64,000 nt of DNA from Vanessa cardui. Lineage: Eukaryota; Arthropoda; Insecta; Lepidoptera; Nymphalidae. Location of the stretch: NCBI RefSeq assembly GCF_905220365.1, contig NC_061129.1, forward strand, positions 4,526,803-4,590,802, in the 5' to 3' direction. This document shows positions 63,188 through 64,000 of this stretch, piece by piece. Position 1 is the first letter of the stretch. Each line of letters begins with the position of its first letter. The notes beneath the pieces are model-generated. The model saw only the letters and a program-made list of their open reading frames with translations, ran no database searches and was not told where the DNA came from. The position numbers and the translations under genes were made by a program.

Positions 63188-63381
63188 TCAAAAAGAAACA
63201 ATACACCTATAAATCCGATTATCAGTAAAAGACACAAACGCAATTCCAACGAAGGCGAGAAGAAATCCAATAAAATGTTTACAGTCTAGCGGCGTCTTAT
63301 TTAAAAGCACTCGATTTATTTGATCTAAACAGACTTGTGCAGCGAGCGCGGATGCAATGGTCCGAAAAGAGCTATTTCCAC
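63188..63381 (-). CDS. Probable terminal coding exon of a small multi-pass membrane protein (partial)
   Basis: A polypyrimidine-rich acceptor (TTCTCATTCTCGTTTCAG) is followed by two bases and 63 codons ending in TGA (63190-63188). The peptide begins GNSSFRTIASALAAQVCLDQ and continues INRVLLNKTPLDCKHFIGFL. It has a clear hydrophobic helix at residues 36-51 (FIGFLLAFVGIAFVSF) and a second, moderately hydrophobic one at about 7-27, and it ends in a short polar tail. The layout resembles the last two helices of drug/metabolite-transporter-like proteins (for example TMEM42 or nucleotide-sugar transporters), but I cannot name the family. Reading upstream of the acceptor gives unrelated sequence. 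A candidate AATAAA on this strand lies near 62625. Earlier exons are probably beyond 64000. It is convergent with nothing and lies upstream of GckIII on the same strand. Confidence 0.5.
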
Positions 63382-64000
63382 CTGAAACGAGAATGAGAAA
63401 ATCGATAGACCAACACCACTCGACGTTGATGTATTTAAAAATTGAACTAAAAGAAAGGCAATTCGTTTTATAAAGAAAACATTTCCACTCAACTAAAATG
63501 CATAATTTTACTGAACTCAATATATATCAAAACGACATTTAACATAGAAATACATAATATCTGAATTCTTTTGAACCAAAAGTTACGACAGACATCGCAT
63601 GCGGGGATGCTATTTCAACGGTCTCTGAAAAAAATATGGCTTATGCAACTGACATATATACTCTTTGGAATCGCGTGAACGATTTTATAAAACGATACAA
63701 ATGTTTAAAAAAATAACCTTTAAAAAATACATTATATATCCTAAAGTTGCATTGATGTTTTTGTTTGGTCCATCGTCTGATAGGGTATTGTGTAATTATT
63801 CGTATTAAAAAAACTGCATCGTCTGATTATATTCGGTTCATTTGAATATAAAGTAAAAAAGTTCCTTTCAATTCGTGATTTGATTTGCAAAGCTATATCA
63901 AAATAAAAGCGCTTTACAGCACGCCGAGTGTGCTAGTGCAAAGTATTCATTGAAGCATAACGTAAAATTCTCGCGCACTTCGCGTAACAAATCTGTCTGG
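63382..64000 (-). other. Presumed intron of the membrane-protein gene (partial)
   Basis: AT-rich. One acceptor-like site (TTTTTTTCAG, near 63627 on the plus scale) opens a short frame (TVEIASPHAMSVVTFGSKEF), but no good donor follows in register, so I do not call an exon. Confidence 0.35.

Noticed and set aside
63590..63640. Possible upstream exon of the membrane-protein gene (TVEIASPHAMSVV)
   Set aside because: The acceptor is plausible but there is no good donor in a compatible phase, and the peptide is not hydrophobic.

Overview
The window is AT-rich eukaryotic DNA from an insect, almost certainly a lepidopteran and probably a butterfly. This rests on three things: a kinase whose exons read like insect GckIII; canonical GT-AG introns; and several dispersed repeat families typical of Lepidoptera (a tRNA-derived SINE with a (GTT)n tail, RTE-like non-LTR tails, and jockey/CR1-like tails ending in AATAAA). 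I see no bacterial operons, CRISPR arrays, viral genes or rRNA genes.

One gene dominates the window. It lies on the minus strand and encodes a germinal-centre kinase III Ser/Thr kinase, the counterpart of fly GckIII and human STK24/STK25/STK26. Five coding exons are present, in transcription order: 59759-60046 (start codon and a 96-residue Pro/Gly/Ser/Asn-rich N-terminus), 53285-53509 (glycine loop, catalytic Lys, C-helix), 10516-10732 (hinge, HRD loop, DFG), 3268-3560 (activation loop, C-lobe) and 2815-2960 (end of the kinase domain and an acidic linker). All phases agree and give one open frame of 389 codons plus two bases. The C-terminal exons lie left of position 1. The introns are about 6.2, 42.6, 7.0 and 0.3 kb, so nearly the whole window is intron.

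The introns hold repeats and a few GC-richer islands that could be conserved regulatory DNA. Within intron 3 and at the 3' end of intron 2 (10.09-11.10 kb), three perfect or near-perfect inverted repeats are clustered. The largest has arms of about 127 bp and lies about 70 bases upstream of a splice acceptor. Two full-length SINEs have perfect 11-bp target-site duplications. Near 40.2 kb an RTE tail has inserted into an older repeat and left a 20-bp target duplication.

Upstream of the kinase start, a GC-rich segment at about 60.69-60.84 kb is the likely promoter or 5' UTR region. The right end, 63188-63381 on the minus strand, looks like the last coding exon of a separate gene for a small multi-pass membrane protein whose other exons lie mostly or wholly beyond the window. 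I found no credible novel multi-gene system. The items most worth a second look are the N-terminal kinase exon, the inverted-repeat cluster and the nested insertion.
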